A stretch of DNA of 64,000 nucleotides from JBKPNZ01 sp046732895 (GCA_046732895.1 JBKPNZ010000014.1:1-64000), one strand, 5' to 3'. Shown: positions 36,024-44,745, counted from the stretch's first letter. Numbers and translations are program-made. The notes: generated from the sequence alone by a model not told the origin.

Positions 36024-36082
36024 GGGCAGATTCTAGTTTGGCAGCGCTCCCGAATCGCCCGTTCTGAGTAGCGTCGCGGGTC

Positions 36083-36961
36083 GTGGTCCGCGAAATCGAC
36101 GTCATGCACCTCGGGCGGGACCGCGTGATCGCGGCCCACGAGATCGACGGGCTGGTGATCGACCCAGGCCCGGAATCCAGCGTGGAGACGATGCTCGCGG
36201 GGCTGCAGAACCCGCCACGCGCTCTGCTCCTAACCCACATCCACCTCGACCACGCCGGCGCGAGCGGGGCACTGGTCCGGCGCTTCCCGAAGCTGCTCAT
36301 CTACGTGCACCAGGCGGGTGCCCCGCATCTGGCCGACCCCTCGAAGCTCATCGAGAGCGCCGGACGGCTATACGGCGACGACATGGAGCGCCTCTGGGGA
36401 GAGGTCGTGCCGGTCCCGGAGGCAAACCTCGTAGCCGTCGCCGGCGGCGAGGAGATCGAGGGGTTCCGGGTGGTGCATACGCCGGGTCACGCGTCTCACC
36501 ACGTCTGCTACTTCCACGAGGAGAGCGGTGATGCATACGTCGGCGACATGGCGGGCGTGCGCATTCCCCCGAGCGGCTTCACGGTGCCGCCCACGCCCCC
36601 ACCAGAGATCGACATCGAAGCGTGGGAGCGCTCGCTCGAGGCGATCGCGGCGCGGCGGCCGCAGCGGCTCAGGCTGACGCACTTCGGCGTAGTCGAGAAG
36701 GTCGACGCGCAGCTCGACCTGGTGCGCGAGCGCCTGCGTGAGCTCGCCGAGCTGGCAAGGGAGGGCGATCGAGAGGCGTTTCTCGGGGCGCTCAACCGGC
36801 GCCTCGAGACCGAGCTCGACCCGGAGTCGGCGCTTCGGTCCCGTCAGGCCGTTCCGCCCGAGCAATCCTGGCTCGGCCTCGAGCGCTACTGGCGCAAGCG
36901 GCGCGAGCGCGAGGCCGCGCCCGAGCCGGGACCGGAGGGCGCGCTCCGGCCCGATCACTAG
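36083..36961 (+). CDS. metallo-beta-lactamase fold hydrolase
   Basis: A 292-residue MBL-fold protein. The metal-binding motif is THIHLDHAGASG near residue 52, with a later histidine in VVHTPGHASHH, an aspartate in YVGDMAGV and a distal histidine in LRLTHFG. The set supports a dinuclear metal hydrolase with a glyoxalase II-like core. A ~90-residue C-terminal helical region is rich in Arg/Glu. GTG 36083 is used. Substrate unknown. Confidence 0.87.
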   Translation: MVREIDVMHLGRDRVIAAHEIDGLVIDPGPESSVETMLAGLQNPPRALLLTHIHLDHAGASGALVRRFPKLLIYVHQAGAPHLADPSKLIESAGRLYGDDMERLWGEVVPVPEANLVAVAGGEEIEGFRVVHTPGHASHHVCYFHEESGDAYVGDMAGVRIPPSGFTVPPTPPPEIDIEAWERSLEAIAARRPQRLRLTHFGVVEKVDAQLDLVRERLRELAELAREGDREAFLGALNRRLETELDPESALRSRQAVPPEQSWLGLERYWRKRREREAAPEPGPEGALRPDH

Positions 36962-36976
36962 CTACCCTGGGCACCC

Positions 36977-37660
36977 TTGAACCGTCTGAGCCCAAGGTTC
37001 CGCCTGCTCACAGCGCTTACGGCTCTCGCCCTGCTGGGCGTGGGCGCCGTCGCGCTCGCGAGCGTCACCGTCTACACGAACGACTTCTCGAGCAAGCACG
37101 AATTCGGCGAGATCGAGCGCGGGCACGGCAAGCACTGCGACCGCAACTACCGCAAGGGCAAGGAGGTGCTCCGCGCGGTCGTCACGCGTTCACCCGAGAC
37201 GTGCAGCCTCATGCCCCCGGTGTTCGGGAGCGCGCCCCAGCCCGATCACATCTTCCAATTCCAGGGCAAGGTGCTGAGGAGCACCCCGAAGAAGTTCCGC
37301 GAGAAGGCCTTCCTCCTGGCAGCGGTCCGCGTCGGCGGTGGCGGTCGCTACGAGCTCCGGATCTTCCCGAAGACCCACAAGTTCGAGCTCACGCGCAGGC
37401 CGAATGCCGCCGGATTCCCCGTCGAGGGAACGAACGGGGACATCGAGGGCATCGGCAAGCGCAACAAGGTGCGAATCCAGGCAATCGGCGACCAGATCAA
37501 GGCGCTCGTCAACGGCACCAACGTCGGCTCCGTCACCGACCCCAGCCCGGGTCAGCTCAACGGCACCAAGATCGAGATGGGCGTGGGCAACAAGCGAAGT
37601 GGCCACAAGAAGACGGAGGCCACCTTCGACCGAGTCAGGGTCGAGGTCCCCAACCCGTAG
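36977..37660 (+). CDS. secreted concanavalin-like (DUF1080-like) protein
   Basis: A 227-residue exported protein: signal peptide RFRLLTALTALALLGVGAVALA, then a likely jelly-roll domain (VYTNDFSSKHEF, HIFQFQGKVL, RYELRIFPKTHKFELTRR, KALVNGTNVGSV, ATFDRVRVEV). The pattern of a short N-terminal DF strand and the final FDRVRVE strand is typical of laminin G/DUF1080-like sandwiches. Start TTG at 36977. Two cysteines could form a disulfide. It may bind carbohydrate; function not shown. Confidence 0.6.
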   Translation: MNRLSPRFRLLTALTALALLGVGAVALASVTVYTNDFSSKHEFGEIERGHGKHCDRNYRKGKEVLRAVVTRSPETCSLMPPVFGSAPQPDHIFQFQGKVLRSTPKKFREKAFLLAAVRVGGGGRYELRIFPKTHKFELTRRPNAAGFPVEGTNGDIEGIGKRNKVRIQAIGDQIKALVNGTNVGSVTDPSPGQLNGTKIEMGVGNKRSGHKKTEATFDRVRVEVPNP

Positions 37661-37689
37661 CGGGTCGGGCCCTCGACGCAGGGTCAGAT

Positions 37690-37980
37690 TTGAGCACCGA
37701 GACGATCGAGCGACCGCGCAGCGCCGGCCCCGGGTCAGGGCTGGGCGGCAACTGGCAGGTGATCGTCCTGAATGACGACCACAACACCTTCGACCACGTC
37801 GCCAAGACGCTGGCCCGTGTCATTCCGGGCGTGACGCTCGACCAGGGTTACGGGTTCGCCGATCGCATCCACAACTCGGGCCAGGCGATCGTGTGGGCCG
37901 GGCCGAAGGAGACCGCCGAGCTCTACTGGGAGCAGCTCCAGGCGGCGGGGCTCACGATGGCGCCGCTCGAGCAGCACTGA
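37690..37980 (+). CDS. clpS: ATP-dependent Clp protease adaptor ClpS
   Basis: A 96-residue ClpS-family protein. The conserved segment WQVIVLNDDHNTFDHVAKTL and later GYGFADRIHNSGQAIVWAGPKETAELYWEQLQAAGLTMAPLE cover the N-degron pocket and the ClpA/C-binding face. It delivers N-end-rule substrates to the Clp ATPase. The start is a TTG (37690). No clp ATPase or protease gene lies nearby. Confidence 0.88.
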   Translation: MSTETIERPRSAGPGSGLGGNWQVIVLNDDHNTFDHVAKTLARVIPGVTLDQGYGFADRIHNSGQAIVWAGPKETAELYWEQLQAAGLTMAPLEQH

Positions 37981-38000
37981 CGAGCTGGCCCGCCCCAGGC

Positions 38001-38348
38001 CTAGAGCGTCAGCAGGCGCCCACCCGCACCCGGCACCGAGCCGGCGAGCGCGGCACGCGAGCGCGGGCGGCGCTGCGCCGGACGGCGCTTGCGCGCAGTC
38101 TCGGTGCGGTGGAGCTGAGCTGCGCGCAGCTCCAGGAGCGCACGGGCCTCAAGCGTCCGGCTGAAGGGATCGCTGACGGTCGCGCCGTCCGTGAGTGACA
38201 TCGCGGCCAGCAGTCGGCCCCCGGCCTCGGCTGCGAGCACGCGGTCCCCGGGAACGGGGGCCGAATCGAGCTCGGCGAGGCGCGCCAGCGCGGCTGCATC
38301 GGTCTCGTCGAGGCGCCGGATTGTGATCTCTGTGAGGTGGTCGGTCAT
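38001..38348 (-). CDS. small protein with GNAT-like N-terminal fragment
   Basis: A 115-residue protein. ITIRRLDETDAAALARLAELDSAPVPGDRVLAAEAGGRLLAAMSLTDG resembles the first strands of a GNAT acetyltransferase, but the acetyl-CoA-binding motif is missing and an Arg-rich tail (RKRRPAQRRPRSR) follows DPFSRTLEARALLELRAAQL. Such short proteins recur in actinobacteria and may be non-catalytic. It is divergent from the LysR gene and convergent with clpS. Confidence 0.6.
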   Translation of the reverse strand: MTDHLTEITIRRLDETDAAALARLAELDSAPVPGDRVLAAEAGGRLLAAMSLTDGATVSDPFSRTLEARALLELRAAQLHRTETARKRRPAQRRPRSRAALAGSVPGAGGRLLTL

Positions 38349-38458
38349 CTTGGGCCTCCGCTGGCAAAACGATCCGCTGCGCGGACTCGTGAGGTATTGG
38401 ATGTCTTCAGGATGCCGTGCCACAGCCATAAGCACAACATGAAGTTCTGCGGAGTCTG

Positions 38459-38473
38459 ATAAGCTGCCCTTAT
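38459..38473. promoter_or_regulatory. LysR-type inverted repeat at the regulator's own start
   Basis: ATAAG (38459-38463) and CTTAT (38469-38473) form an inverted repeat around CTGCC, with the T-N11-A layout of LysR boxes. It overlaps the lysR ATG at 38472. Autorepression is the natural reading. Confidence 0.45.
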
Positions 38474-39404
38474 GCTTGATGTGAAGCGACTGCGGGTGCT
38501 GAGGGAGGTCGCCAAGCACGGATCGTTCTCCGCCGCGGCGGACTCGCTCTACCTCTCGCAGTCCGCCGTCAGCCAGCAGGTGGCGACCCTCGAGAAGGAG
38601 GTGGGCATGCGCCTCCTCGAGCGCGGCCGTGGCGGGCCAAAGCTCACCGATGCCGGCAGCAGCCTCGTCTCGCATGCCGATGCCGTGATCTGCCGCCTCG
38701 AAGAGGCGGAGCGCGACCTCGCCGCGATCGCCGGCCTCGAGGGTGGGGAGCTCCGACTGGCGAGCTTCCCGAGCGCGAGCGCCACGATCGTCACCGAGGC
38801 GGTCTCGCGCTTCGCCGAGCGCCACCCGAAGGTCCGCCTGGCGGTGGTCGAGGCCGAGCCCGAGCAGTCGCTGCCGCAGCTGGCTGCCGGTGACCTCGAC
38901 ATCGCGATCACCTTCGACTACCCGTCGTTCGACATGCGGGCGGTTCCCGATCTGGAGCGTGTGCACCTGCTGACGGAGTCGATGTACGTGGCGCTCCCGA
39001 GCAATCACCGGCTCGCCGAGCGCAAGTCGGTGCGCGTATCCGACCTCGCCGAGGACGCGTGGCTTTGCGGCGTTCGCCCGAGCTCGTGCGCGGAGCTCGT
39101 CGTCAAGACCTGCCTGGACGCCGGGTTCCAGCCCCGAATCAGCTTCGAGAGCGACGACTACAACGTCCTCCAGGGCTACGTGGCGGCGGGCCTCGGAGTG
39201 ACGCTCCTGCCCGAGATCGCCCTGAGTCCCCTTCGCGACGGTGTTGTCGCGCGACCGATCACCCCACGCGCTCCTGAGCGGCGTGTCTGGGCGGCCGTGA
39301 GAGCCTCGGGTTCGCGCTCGGCGGCAACCGACGCAATGCTGGAAGTGCTCACCGAGGCCGCCGACGGCATCCTGGCCCGCGGTGAGCTGCGCGTCGCCGC
39401 CTGA
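38472..39404 (+). CDS. LysR family transcriptional regulator
   Basis: A 310-residue LTTR. The N-terminal winged helix is LRVLREVAKHGSFSAAADSLYLSQSAVSQQVATLEKEVGMRLLER, followed by a type 2 periplasmic-binding-like effector domain (GELRLASFPSASATIVTEAVSRF, DIAITFDYPSFD, VAAGLGVTLLPEIAL). The divergent small GNAT-like gene is the likeliest neighbour target. Effector unknown. Confidence 0.9.
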   Translation: MLDVKRLRVLREVAKHGSFSAAADSLYLSQSAVSQQVATLEKEVGMRLLERGRGGPKLTDAGSSLVSHADAVICRLEEAERDLAAIAGLEGGELRLASFPSASATIVTEAVSRFAERHPKVRLAVVEAEPEQSLPQLAAGDLDIAITFDYPSFDMRAVPDLERVHLLTESMYVALPSNHRLAERKSVRVSDLAEDAWLCGVRPSSCAELVVKTCLDAGFQPRISFESDDYNVLQGYVAAGLGVTLLPEIALSPLRDGVVARPITPRAPERRVWAAVRASGSRSAATDAMLEVLTEAADGILARGELRVAA

Positions 39405-39438
39405 CTCGCCCGGCGCCGCCCACAGGTAGCTTGCGAGG

Positions 39439-41073
39439 GTGATCGCGATCACCCGCTTCGTTGCCGCGGCGCTCCTCGTCGCGCTGGCGCTGGCCCTTAG
39501 CGCGTGCGGGGGAGAATCTCCGCCGCAGCCGTCCTCACCCGCCGCGCTGGTTCCGGCCGGCGCACCGATCTACGTCGAGGCGACCGTGCGCCCCGCCCGC
39601 GACGAGCGAGACGCCGTCGAGAAGTGGCTCGCTCGCTTCCCGGGCGGGGATCAGCTGCTCGATCGGCTGGTGGACGAGGTGGATCGCTCGCTGGCGGGCG
39701 GCCACGACGGCGGCGATGCATTCACCTACACGGACGACGTCGAGCCGTGGCTCGGCTCCCGCATCGGCTTCTTCTTCACGAGGTCGGGCGAGAGCCCACC
39801 GGCGGCGGGCGTGTTCCCGGTAGCCGATCCGGACGCGGCAGCGCGCGTGGCCCGGGAGCAGCCGGCGAGGGGCGGCGGGCGCACGGCGGCGATCCACCTC
39901 TACCGCGGCGTCCTCTACACGGTGGACCGCCACGGGCAGACCGCGGTCTACGTCGACGGCTTCCTGATCGCCGGCGACGAGCGGGCCGTGCGTGCGGCGA
40001 TCGACGTCGTGCGCGGCGATCGGCGATCGCTGGAGGCGACCGGGGCGCTGGATTCGGTGCGAACCGACGATACCGTCGGCGAGCCGCTCGTGCTGGCGAG
40101 GATCGAGCTCGGCGCGCTCGCGAACGCAGTGGCGCTCCCGCGCGAGGGATTGCCCGCCAGCGGAGCCGCGCCGCAATCGGGCGCCAGCCGGCTGGCGACG
40201 TTCACGGAGGCCCCCGCGGGAGGGCGGCTCGGCGGCACGCTGACGGCGGCGCTCGCGGTGCGAGACGACGCGCTCACCCTCGAGGCCGTCACACACCTCG
40301 GGTCCGGCCTCGCGCAGACGACCCTCGATCAGGACGCCGGTAACCCCCTCCGTGTGCTCGGGAAGCTCCCGGCCGAATCGGTGATCGCGGCGGCCGTTCC
40401 GAGCTTCGGCGCCCAGGCCGCGATGGGGCTGGAGCAGGGCCTCGGCGCTCAGGCCGGGCCCTTCACCGACCCGAGAGCGCTCCGGGAGGGCCTGCGCCGG
40501 CAGCTCGGCTTCGATCCGATCGGCCTGTTCCGTTCGGTTGGCGACCTGGGCTTCTTCGTCTCGGCGCCGCACGGCGCGGCGGGGGGCGCCGCAGTGCTTT
40601 CGGTCGAGCACCGCCGGCCTGTCGTGAAGGCGCTCCAGGCGCTCCCGCTGGTCCTGGGGACTCAGCCGGGCCTGCGGCTGGCGCCGCTGCCCGCCGGCTT
40701 CGCTCCTGGAGCCCGGGGCCTGCTTGTGAACGCCCCGCGGACGCCGGAGCCCTTCGTCATCGTCCTCTCGGGTGAGCGCCTTGCGCTCGCCTACGGGCTC
40801 TCGGCGGCGCGGGAGGCGCTTGCACCATCGGCGACGCTCGCCGCAGGCCCGGAGCTCCGCGCTGCCGGTGGCGCCCTCGGCCCGGGCTTTGAGCCGTCGG
40901 TGCTGGTCGACATGCCGGGCCTCGTGCGAGTGCTCGAGGATCTCGGCCGCGGTTCGGACCGGGGCCTGAGCGACGTCGAGCCGTACCTGCGTCCGCTCGG
41001 CCTCGTCGTCGTCGGCTCGCGGAGCGCCGGCACATCGGTCGAGACGCGCCTGGTCGCGACCGCCCGTCGTTAG
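39439..41073 (+). CDS. DUF3352-type lipoprotein
   Basis: A 544-residue protein with a lipobox (LALALSACG; Cys near 23) predicting a membrane-anchored extracytoplasmic lipoprotein. The remainder matches the DUF3352 pattern: VPAGAPIYVEATVRP at the mature N-terminus, WLGSRIGFFF, VYVDGFLIAGDERAVRAAID and, near the C-terminus, SVLVDMPGLVRVLE. Two pseudo-symmetric halves are likely. The start is a GTG. Function unknown. It converges on the small gene at 41078 with 4 bp between stops. Confidence 0.78.
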   Translation: MIAITRFVAAALLVALALALSACGGESPPQPSSPAALVPAGAPIYVEATVRPARDERDAVEKWLARFPGGDQLLDRLVDEVDRSLAGGHDGGDAFTYTDDVEPWLGSRIGFFFTRSGESPPAAGVFPVADPDAAARVAREQPARGGGRTAAIHLYRGVLYTVDRHGQTAVYVDGFLIAGDERAVRAAIDVVRGDRRSLEATGALDSVRTDDTVGEPLVLARIELGALANAVALPREGLPASGAAPQSGASRLATFTEAPAGGRLGGTLTAALAVRDDALTLEAVTHLGSGLAQTTLDQDAGNPLRVLGKLPAESVIAAAVPSFGAQAAMGLEQGLGAQAGPFTDPRALREGLRRQLGFDPIGLFRSVGDLGFFVSAPHGAAGGAAVLSVEHRRPVVKALQALPLVLGTQPGLRLAPLPAGFAPGARGLLVNAPRTPEPFVIVLSGERLALAYGLSAAREALAPSATLAAGPELRAAGGALGPGFEPSVLVDMPGLVRVLEDLGRGSDRGLSDVEPYLRPLGLVVVGSRSAGTSVETRLVATARR

Positions 41074-41077
41074 GCCG

Positions 41078-41395
41078 TCAGTCCAGGGCCTCGACCGGGC
41101 TGGCGTCGACGACGACGCTGTGCCAGACCGGGAGCAGCGGCTTGTTGTAGTAGTCGAGCGCCGCCTCGCGGATCGCGGAGATCTCGGGCGAGTACCAGTA
41201 GCGCTCGAAGTCCTCCCGATTCGCCCAGACGGTCACCTGGCGGAAGTGCAGCGGATCGTCACCGTTGCGGGTCAGGAAGCAGGTCGACGCCCCGAACGCG
41301 AGTGCGCGGTCCAGGGCGGGACGCCAGAGCTCGTACCAGCGCTCGGCGCGGAACGGATGGACGTGCCACTCGACGTAGTTGACGTGGTCGGCCAC
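41078..41395 (-). CDS. NIPSNAP/ABM-like small protein downstream of ccr
   Basis: A 105-residue protein consistent with a ferredoxin-like dimeric alpha/beta barrel: VNYVEWHVHPFRAERWYELWRPALDRALAFGA, then FRQVTVWANREDFERYWYSPEISAIREAALDYYNKPLLPVWHSVV. The start GTG at 41395 follows the ccr stop by 46 bp on the same strand. It may be co-expressed with ccr. It resembles antibiotic-biosynthesis-monooxygenase-like folds; no activity assigned. Confidence 0.6.
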   Translation of the reverse strand: MADHVNYVEWHVHPFRAERWYELWRPALDRALAFGASTCFLTRNGDDPLHFRQVTVWANREDFERYWYSPEISAIREAALDYYNKPLLPVWHSVVVDASPVEALD

Positions 41396-41441
41396 GAGGG
41401 GCGTGATCCTATCGCCCGGTCCCAGGCGGTCGGCGAGTCCG

Positions 41442-42710
41442 CTAGGCCCCGACCTCGGCGCGGATGGCGCCGGGGCCGTCCTCGTACTTGCCCGCTTCCT
41501 CGTCGGTCGCACCCACCATGATCGAGATCTTGCCCAGGTGCTTGTTCTCGTGGAGGAGCTGGTGCGCCTCGGGGACTCCCTCGAAGCCCATCGCCTGCCA
41601 CAGCACCGGGCGGACCTTGCCCTCGGCCATGAGCTGGTTTGCCCGCATGCACTCGTATGCGTTGGCGAAATGCGAGCCGAGGATCTCCTTCTGCTTCATC
41701 CACAGATAGCGAACGTCGAAGTCGAGGTTGTAGCCGGAGGTCGCGCCGCAGATCACGACCTTGCCGAAGGGCTTCACCATGAACACCGAGGTGGGGAACG
41801 TCGCCTGCCCGACGTGCTCGAAGACGATGTCGGGTGCGTCCCCGAGGATCTCCTTGACCCGCTTGGCGAAGGCGCGCGAGACCTTGAAGCGCTCCTTGTC
41901 GGCGGCCGGGTCGGCGGCGGGATGGTTGGCGTCGGTCCGCATCATCGCGCCGAACTCGTTGCGGTTCACGTAGTCGACGGCGCCCAGCTGCTTCACGAGC
42001 TCACCCTTGTCGTCGGAGGAGACGACGCCGACGGCGTTCGCTCCGGCGGCCTTGCAGAGCTGCGTGGCGAACACGCCGAGACCGCCGCCGGCACCCCAGA
42101 TGAGCACGTTGTGGCCGGACTGGAGCTTGCAGCGGTCCATGAGCATGCGGTACGCCGTGAAGTAGGTGAGGCCGTAGGCCGAGGACTCGACCCATGAGAG
42201 GTTCCGGGGCTTGGGCAGAAGCTGCTGCGCCTGCACCTTCGTGAACTGGGCGAACGAGCCCCAAGTGGTCTCGTAGCCCCAGATCTCCTGGCTCGGAGCG
42301 GCCATCGGGTCGAGCCCGTGAACCTCGACGTCCTCGTACGAAGCCTGATTGCAGTGGATGACGACCTCGTCGCCGGGGCTCCACCGGGTCACTCCCTCGC
42401 CGACCTTCCAGACGACCCCGGAGGCGTCGGAGCCGCCGATGTGGTGGCCGTACTCGGGGTGATCGCCGTAGTTGAAGACCGAGACCGGCTTGCCGAGCGC
42501 CGCCCAGACGTTGTTGAAGTTGACGCCGGCCGCCATCACCCGCACGATGACCTCGAACGCGCCGGGCTCCGGCACCTCGATCTCCTCGATCTGAAAGGCG
42601 TCCTTAGGCTCACCCTCACGCTCCTGGCGGATCACCCAGGCGGCCATGGTCTGCGGCAGCTCGCCAGGCTCCACGTCGAGCTTCGAGACCTCATTCACGT
42701 CAACGGCCAC
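41442..42710 (-). CDS. ccr: crotonyl-CoA carboxylase/reductase
   Basis: A 422-residue medium-chain dehydrogenase/reductase. Signature segments are AAGVNFNNVWAALGKPVSVF, YGHHIGGSDASGVVWKVGEG, SSAYGLTYFTAYRMLM, the NADPH motif WGAGGGLGVFATQLCKAAGA, FEHVGQATFPTSVFMV and ILGSHFANAYECMRAN. These are typical of Ccr, which reductively carboxylates crotonyl-CoA to ethylmalonyl-CoA with NADPH and CO2. The long insert with RVKEILGDAP fits the family. The ATG lies 220 bp from the divergent nuclease-like gene. NADPH could come from the Zwf operon. Confidence 0.93.
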   Translation of the reverse strand: MAVDVNEVSKLDVEPGELPQTMAAWVIRQEREGEPKDAFQIEEIEVPEPGAFEVIVRVMAAGVNFNNVWAALGKPVSVFNYGDHPEYGHHIGGSDASGVVWKVGEGVTRWSPGDEVVIHCNQASYEDVEVHGLDPMAAPSQEIWGYETTWGSFAQFTKVQAQQLLPKPRNLSWVESSAYGLTYFTAYRMLMDRCKLQSGHNVLIWGAGGGLGVFATQLCKAAGANAVGVVSSDDKGELVKQLGAVDYVNRNEFGAMMRTDANHPAADPAADKERFKVSRAFAKRVKEILGDAPDIVFEHVGQATFPTSVFMVKPFGKVVICGATSGYNLDFDVRYLWMKQKEILGSHFANAYECMRANQLMAEGKVRPVLWQAMGFEGVPEAHQLLHENKHLGKISIMVGATDEEAGKYEDGPGAIRAEVGA

Positions 42711-42859
42711 GTTTCTCCCTTCGGGGTCGGTCGCAGACGGTCGCGCATCCTACTGGCGCTCCCGTCAAGCGCAAATTAGGGGTAATGGACTATTCCACGC
42801 GCCGATTCCGACTTCCGGTGCGAATCGCCTCGTCACGTGCTAGGCGCTGACCCCGCGCC

Positions 42860-42896
42860 TGGCGCCTTTTTGTCGATATGCGCCAATCGGGCGCCA
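42860..42896. repeat. degenerate ATG-centred palindrome upstream of a nuclease-like gene
   Basis: A 37-nt unit symmetric about 42878. TGGCGCC (42860-42866) pairs with GGCGCCA (42890-42896), then TTG with CAA and CG with CG across small mismatches, leaving the loop ATATG (42876-42880) on the plus strand. Size and loop match the unit at 58652-58688. A T-run (42867-42871) after an AGGCGC/GCGCCT pair could also be read as an intrinsic terminator, but no plus-strand gene ends here. Confidence 0.55.
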
Positions 42897-42930
42897 TTCG
42901 GCCAACACGTCCGGGCCCGCGGCTACCTTC

Positions 42931-44214
42931 GTGAGTCCGATGGAAGCGTCTGAGCGACCCCAACTTCCCCTTGACGACGGCGCGGACGGCACCGTCCGCG
43001 CGCTCGACGACCGCCTGGTCATCGAGAGCCTGACCGTTACCGACGAGCGGGCGGCGCGCGTCGTGCGTGAGCGTGCCGAGAATGGGCGCGCCGCCGCCGA
43101 GACCGTCACCAAGGCGGTCGAGATCGGCGCCCGTGTCCTCGATACCGAGGAGACGGCGGCCAACGTGGACTACGTACGGGCCGAGTTCGAACGGCACGCC
43201 GGCGCCCTTCGCGAGCGTCTCGGCAAGACGCTGGAGGCAGGCGATCAGCAGCTTGCCGAGCGCATCGCCCAGAGCTTCGACGGCGCGCGCGACGGCTCCG
43301 TCCAGAAGGAGATCGACCGCCTTTTGAGCACGGCGCTCGAGGAGCAGCGCGAGAAGATCGTCCGCCTCTTCTCGAGTGAAGATGGGGCTAACCCACTGAC
43401 CGACTTCAAGGCGGCGGTCGTCCGTGGCTTCAAGGCGCTCGACGAGCGGCAGCAGAACGAGGGCGAGGCGAACCGCAAGCGCATCGAGGCGCTTCAGCGT
43501 GAGCTGACCGAGCTTCGCGAGCGCGAGGACGCCGACCGGCGCGTCGCGGAGGAGGCCGAGCGCGGCACCGCCAAGGGCCGCAGCTTCGAGGAGCTCGTTC
43601 ACGCCGCCCTCGAGGAGATCGCCGCCGGTCATGGCGACGCGGCCCATCACACCGGCGATGAATCGTCAGAGGCGGGTGGCAAGAAGGGGGACACCGTCGT
43701 CGAAGTCGGGGGGGCCCTCGGCAGCCCGGTTGCGACCATGGTCTTCGAGTCCAAGAACAAGCGGCTGTCGAAGAACGAGGCGTGGCCCGAGCTGAACGCC
43801 TGTATGTCCGAGCGCGACGCCGCCTATGCGGTGCTCGTGGTGGCGGGGGAGGACAAGATCCCGCGCGGCCTCGAGGACATCACCGAGTACCAGGGCAACA
43901 AGATGATCGTCGTGCTGGACCGGGAGGACCCCGACCCGCAGGCGCTGCGCCTGGTGTATCGCTATGTGCGAGCCCGGCTGCTCGTTAGCGGCGTCGACCA
44001 GCTCGAGGTGGACGCCGCCGGCGTGCGTGATGCCGCCGAGGAGGCCGTCGCCCGCCTCAACCGCGCCAATCGGATCCGGAAGTCGTTGACCCACGTGACC
44101 AACAGCGCCGATGCCGCCCGTACCGAGTTCGACGAGATGGTGGCGGACGTCGAGCGTTGCCTCGTGCGGATCGAGTCGCTCGTCGCGGCCGCCGCGCAGG
44201 ACGCCGCCGACTGA
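42931..44214 (+). CDS. coiled-coil protein with predicted PD-(D/E)XK-like nuclease domain
   Basis: A 427-residue protein. The first ~220 residues are charged and helical, with a long coiled coil (ALDERQQNEGEANRKRIEALQRELTELREREDADRR). Then GRSFEELVHAALEEIAAGHGD, KKGDTVVEVGG, and TMVFESKNKRLSKNEAWPELNACMSERDAAYAVLVVA give the E...D...ExK pattern of restriction-like nucleases, as in DUF2130 and RmuC-like proteins. No membrane segment is present. GTG 42931 or ATG 42940 may be the start. The assignment is by motif only. It could process DNA, but neighbours do not indicate a pathway. Confidence 0.65.
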   Translation: MSPMEASERPQLPLDDGADGTVRALDDRLVIESLTVTDERAARVVRERAENGRAAAETVTKAVEIGARVLDTEETAANVDYVRAEFERHAGALRERLGKTLEAGDQQLAERIAQSFDGARDGSVQKEIDRLLSTALEEQREKIVRLFSSEDGANPLTDFKAAVVRGFKALDERQQNEGEANRKRIEALQRELTELREREDADRRVAEEAERGTAKGRSFEELVHAALEEIAAGHGDAAHHTGDESSEAGGKKGDTVVEVGGALGSPVATMVFESKNKRLSKNEAWPELNACMSERDAAYAVLVVAGEDKIPRGLEDITEYQGNKMIVVLDREDPDPQALRLVYRYVRARLLVSGVDQLEVDAAGVRDAAEEAVARLNRANRIRKSLTHVTNSADAARTEFDEMVADVERCLVRIESLVAAAAQDAAD

Positions 44215-44220
44215 ACGTCG

Positions 44221-44664
44221 CTACGGCAGCAGCAGGTCGTTCTGCGAGCTCTTGCGCTCGGCGCCCACGACGAGGGTGTCGGGCTTGGCCTGCGCGCGGC
44301 TGCCGGCCGTGACCGAGTAGTCGCCTTCCGCCAGCGATGCCTTGAGGTTGCCCACGCCGCCGGGCGGGATCTCGTTGGTCGCGAGGTTGTCTTGAGGAGC
44401 CGGTCCCACGAGGGTGAAGCGCACCGGTGAGTCGGATTGGTTCGAGATCGTGAAGTTCGCGAGTCCTCCGCCCACCTTGTTCGGGGAGACCAGCACGTGA
44501 TCCGGGGTGACGTTCGCCGTGATCTCGATCGGCACCGGAGGCCGCGGGTCGTTGGCGAAGTCGCTCGAGCCGCAGGCGGAAAGGCCGGCAGCGAGCACCG
44601 CGACGACCCCGGTTACCAGGCATGCTCGGTGCCTGATGGCGCTGACGTCCTCCCGGGTGCCCAT
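44221..44664 (-). CDS. small lipoprotein with cupredoxin-like features
   Basis: A 147-residue lipoprotein: signal with lipobox GLSACG, then a beta-sandwich-like domain (VPIEITANVTPDHVLVSPNKVGGGLANFTISNQSDSPVRFTLVGP, GNLKASLAEGDYSVTAG). The layout resembles small cupredoxin-like or DUF-type extracytoplasmic domains, but the copper ligands are absent. ATG 44664 avoids a non-homologous extension. It converges on the nuclease-like gene with 6 bp between stops. Confidence 0.65.
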   Translation of the reverse strand: MGTREDVSAIRHRACLVTGVVAVLAAGLSACGSSDFANDPRPPVPIEITANVTPDHVLVSPNKVGGGLANFTISNQSDSPVRFTLVGPAPQDNLATNEIPPGGVGNLKASLAEGDYSVTAGSRAQAKPDTLVVGAERKSSQNDLLLP

Positions 44665-44745
44665 CGTGGGGCGAACCCTAGCCCAAGCAGGCACGAATGG
44701 GCGCAGGTTGAGATGACGTTAAGCGGCGCGCAGTCCCCCTTGCGC

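Noticed and set aside
33918..36071. A 717-codon plus-strand open frame
   Set aside because: It is antisense to ethylmalonyl-CoA mutase and low in recognisable protein features.
42842..42871. Intrinsic terminator with five T residues
   Set aside because: No plus-strand gene or visible small RNA ends there, and the segment overlaps the symmetric palindrome at 42860-42896; kept only as a note.
42931..44214. RmuC recombination-limiting protein
   Set aside because: It lacks the N-terminal membrane segment and the RmuC core order; only the coiled coil and ExK pattern are shared.
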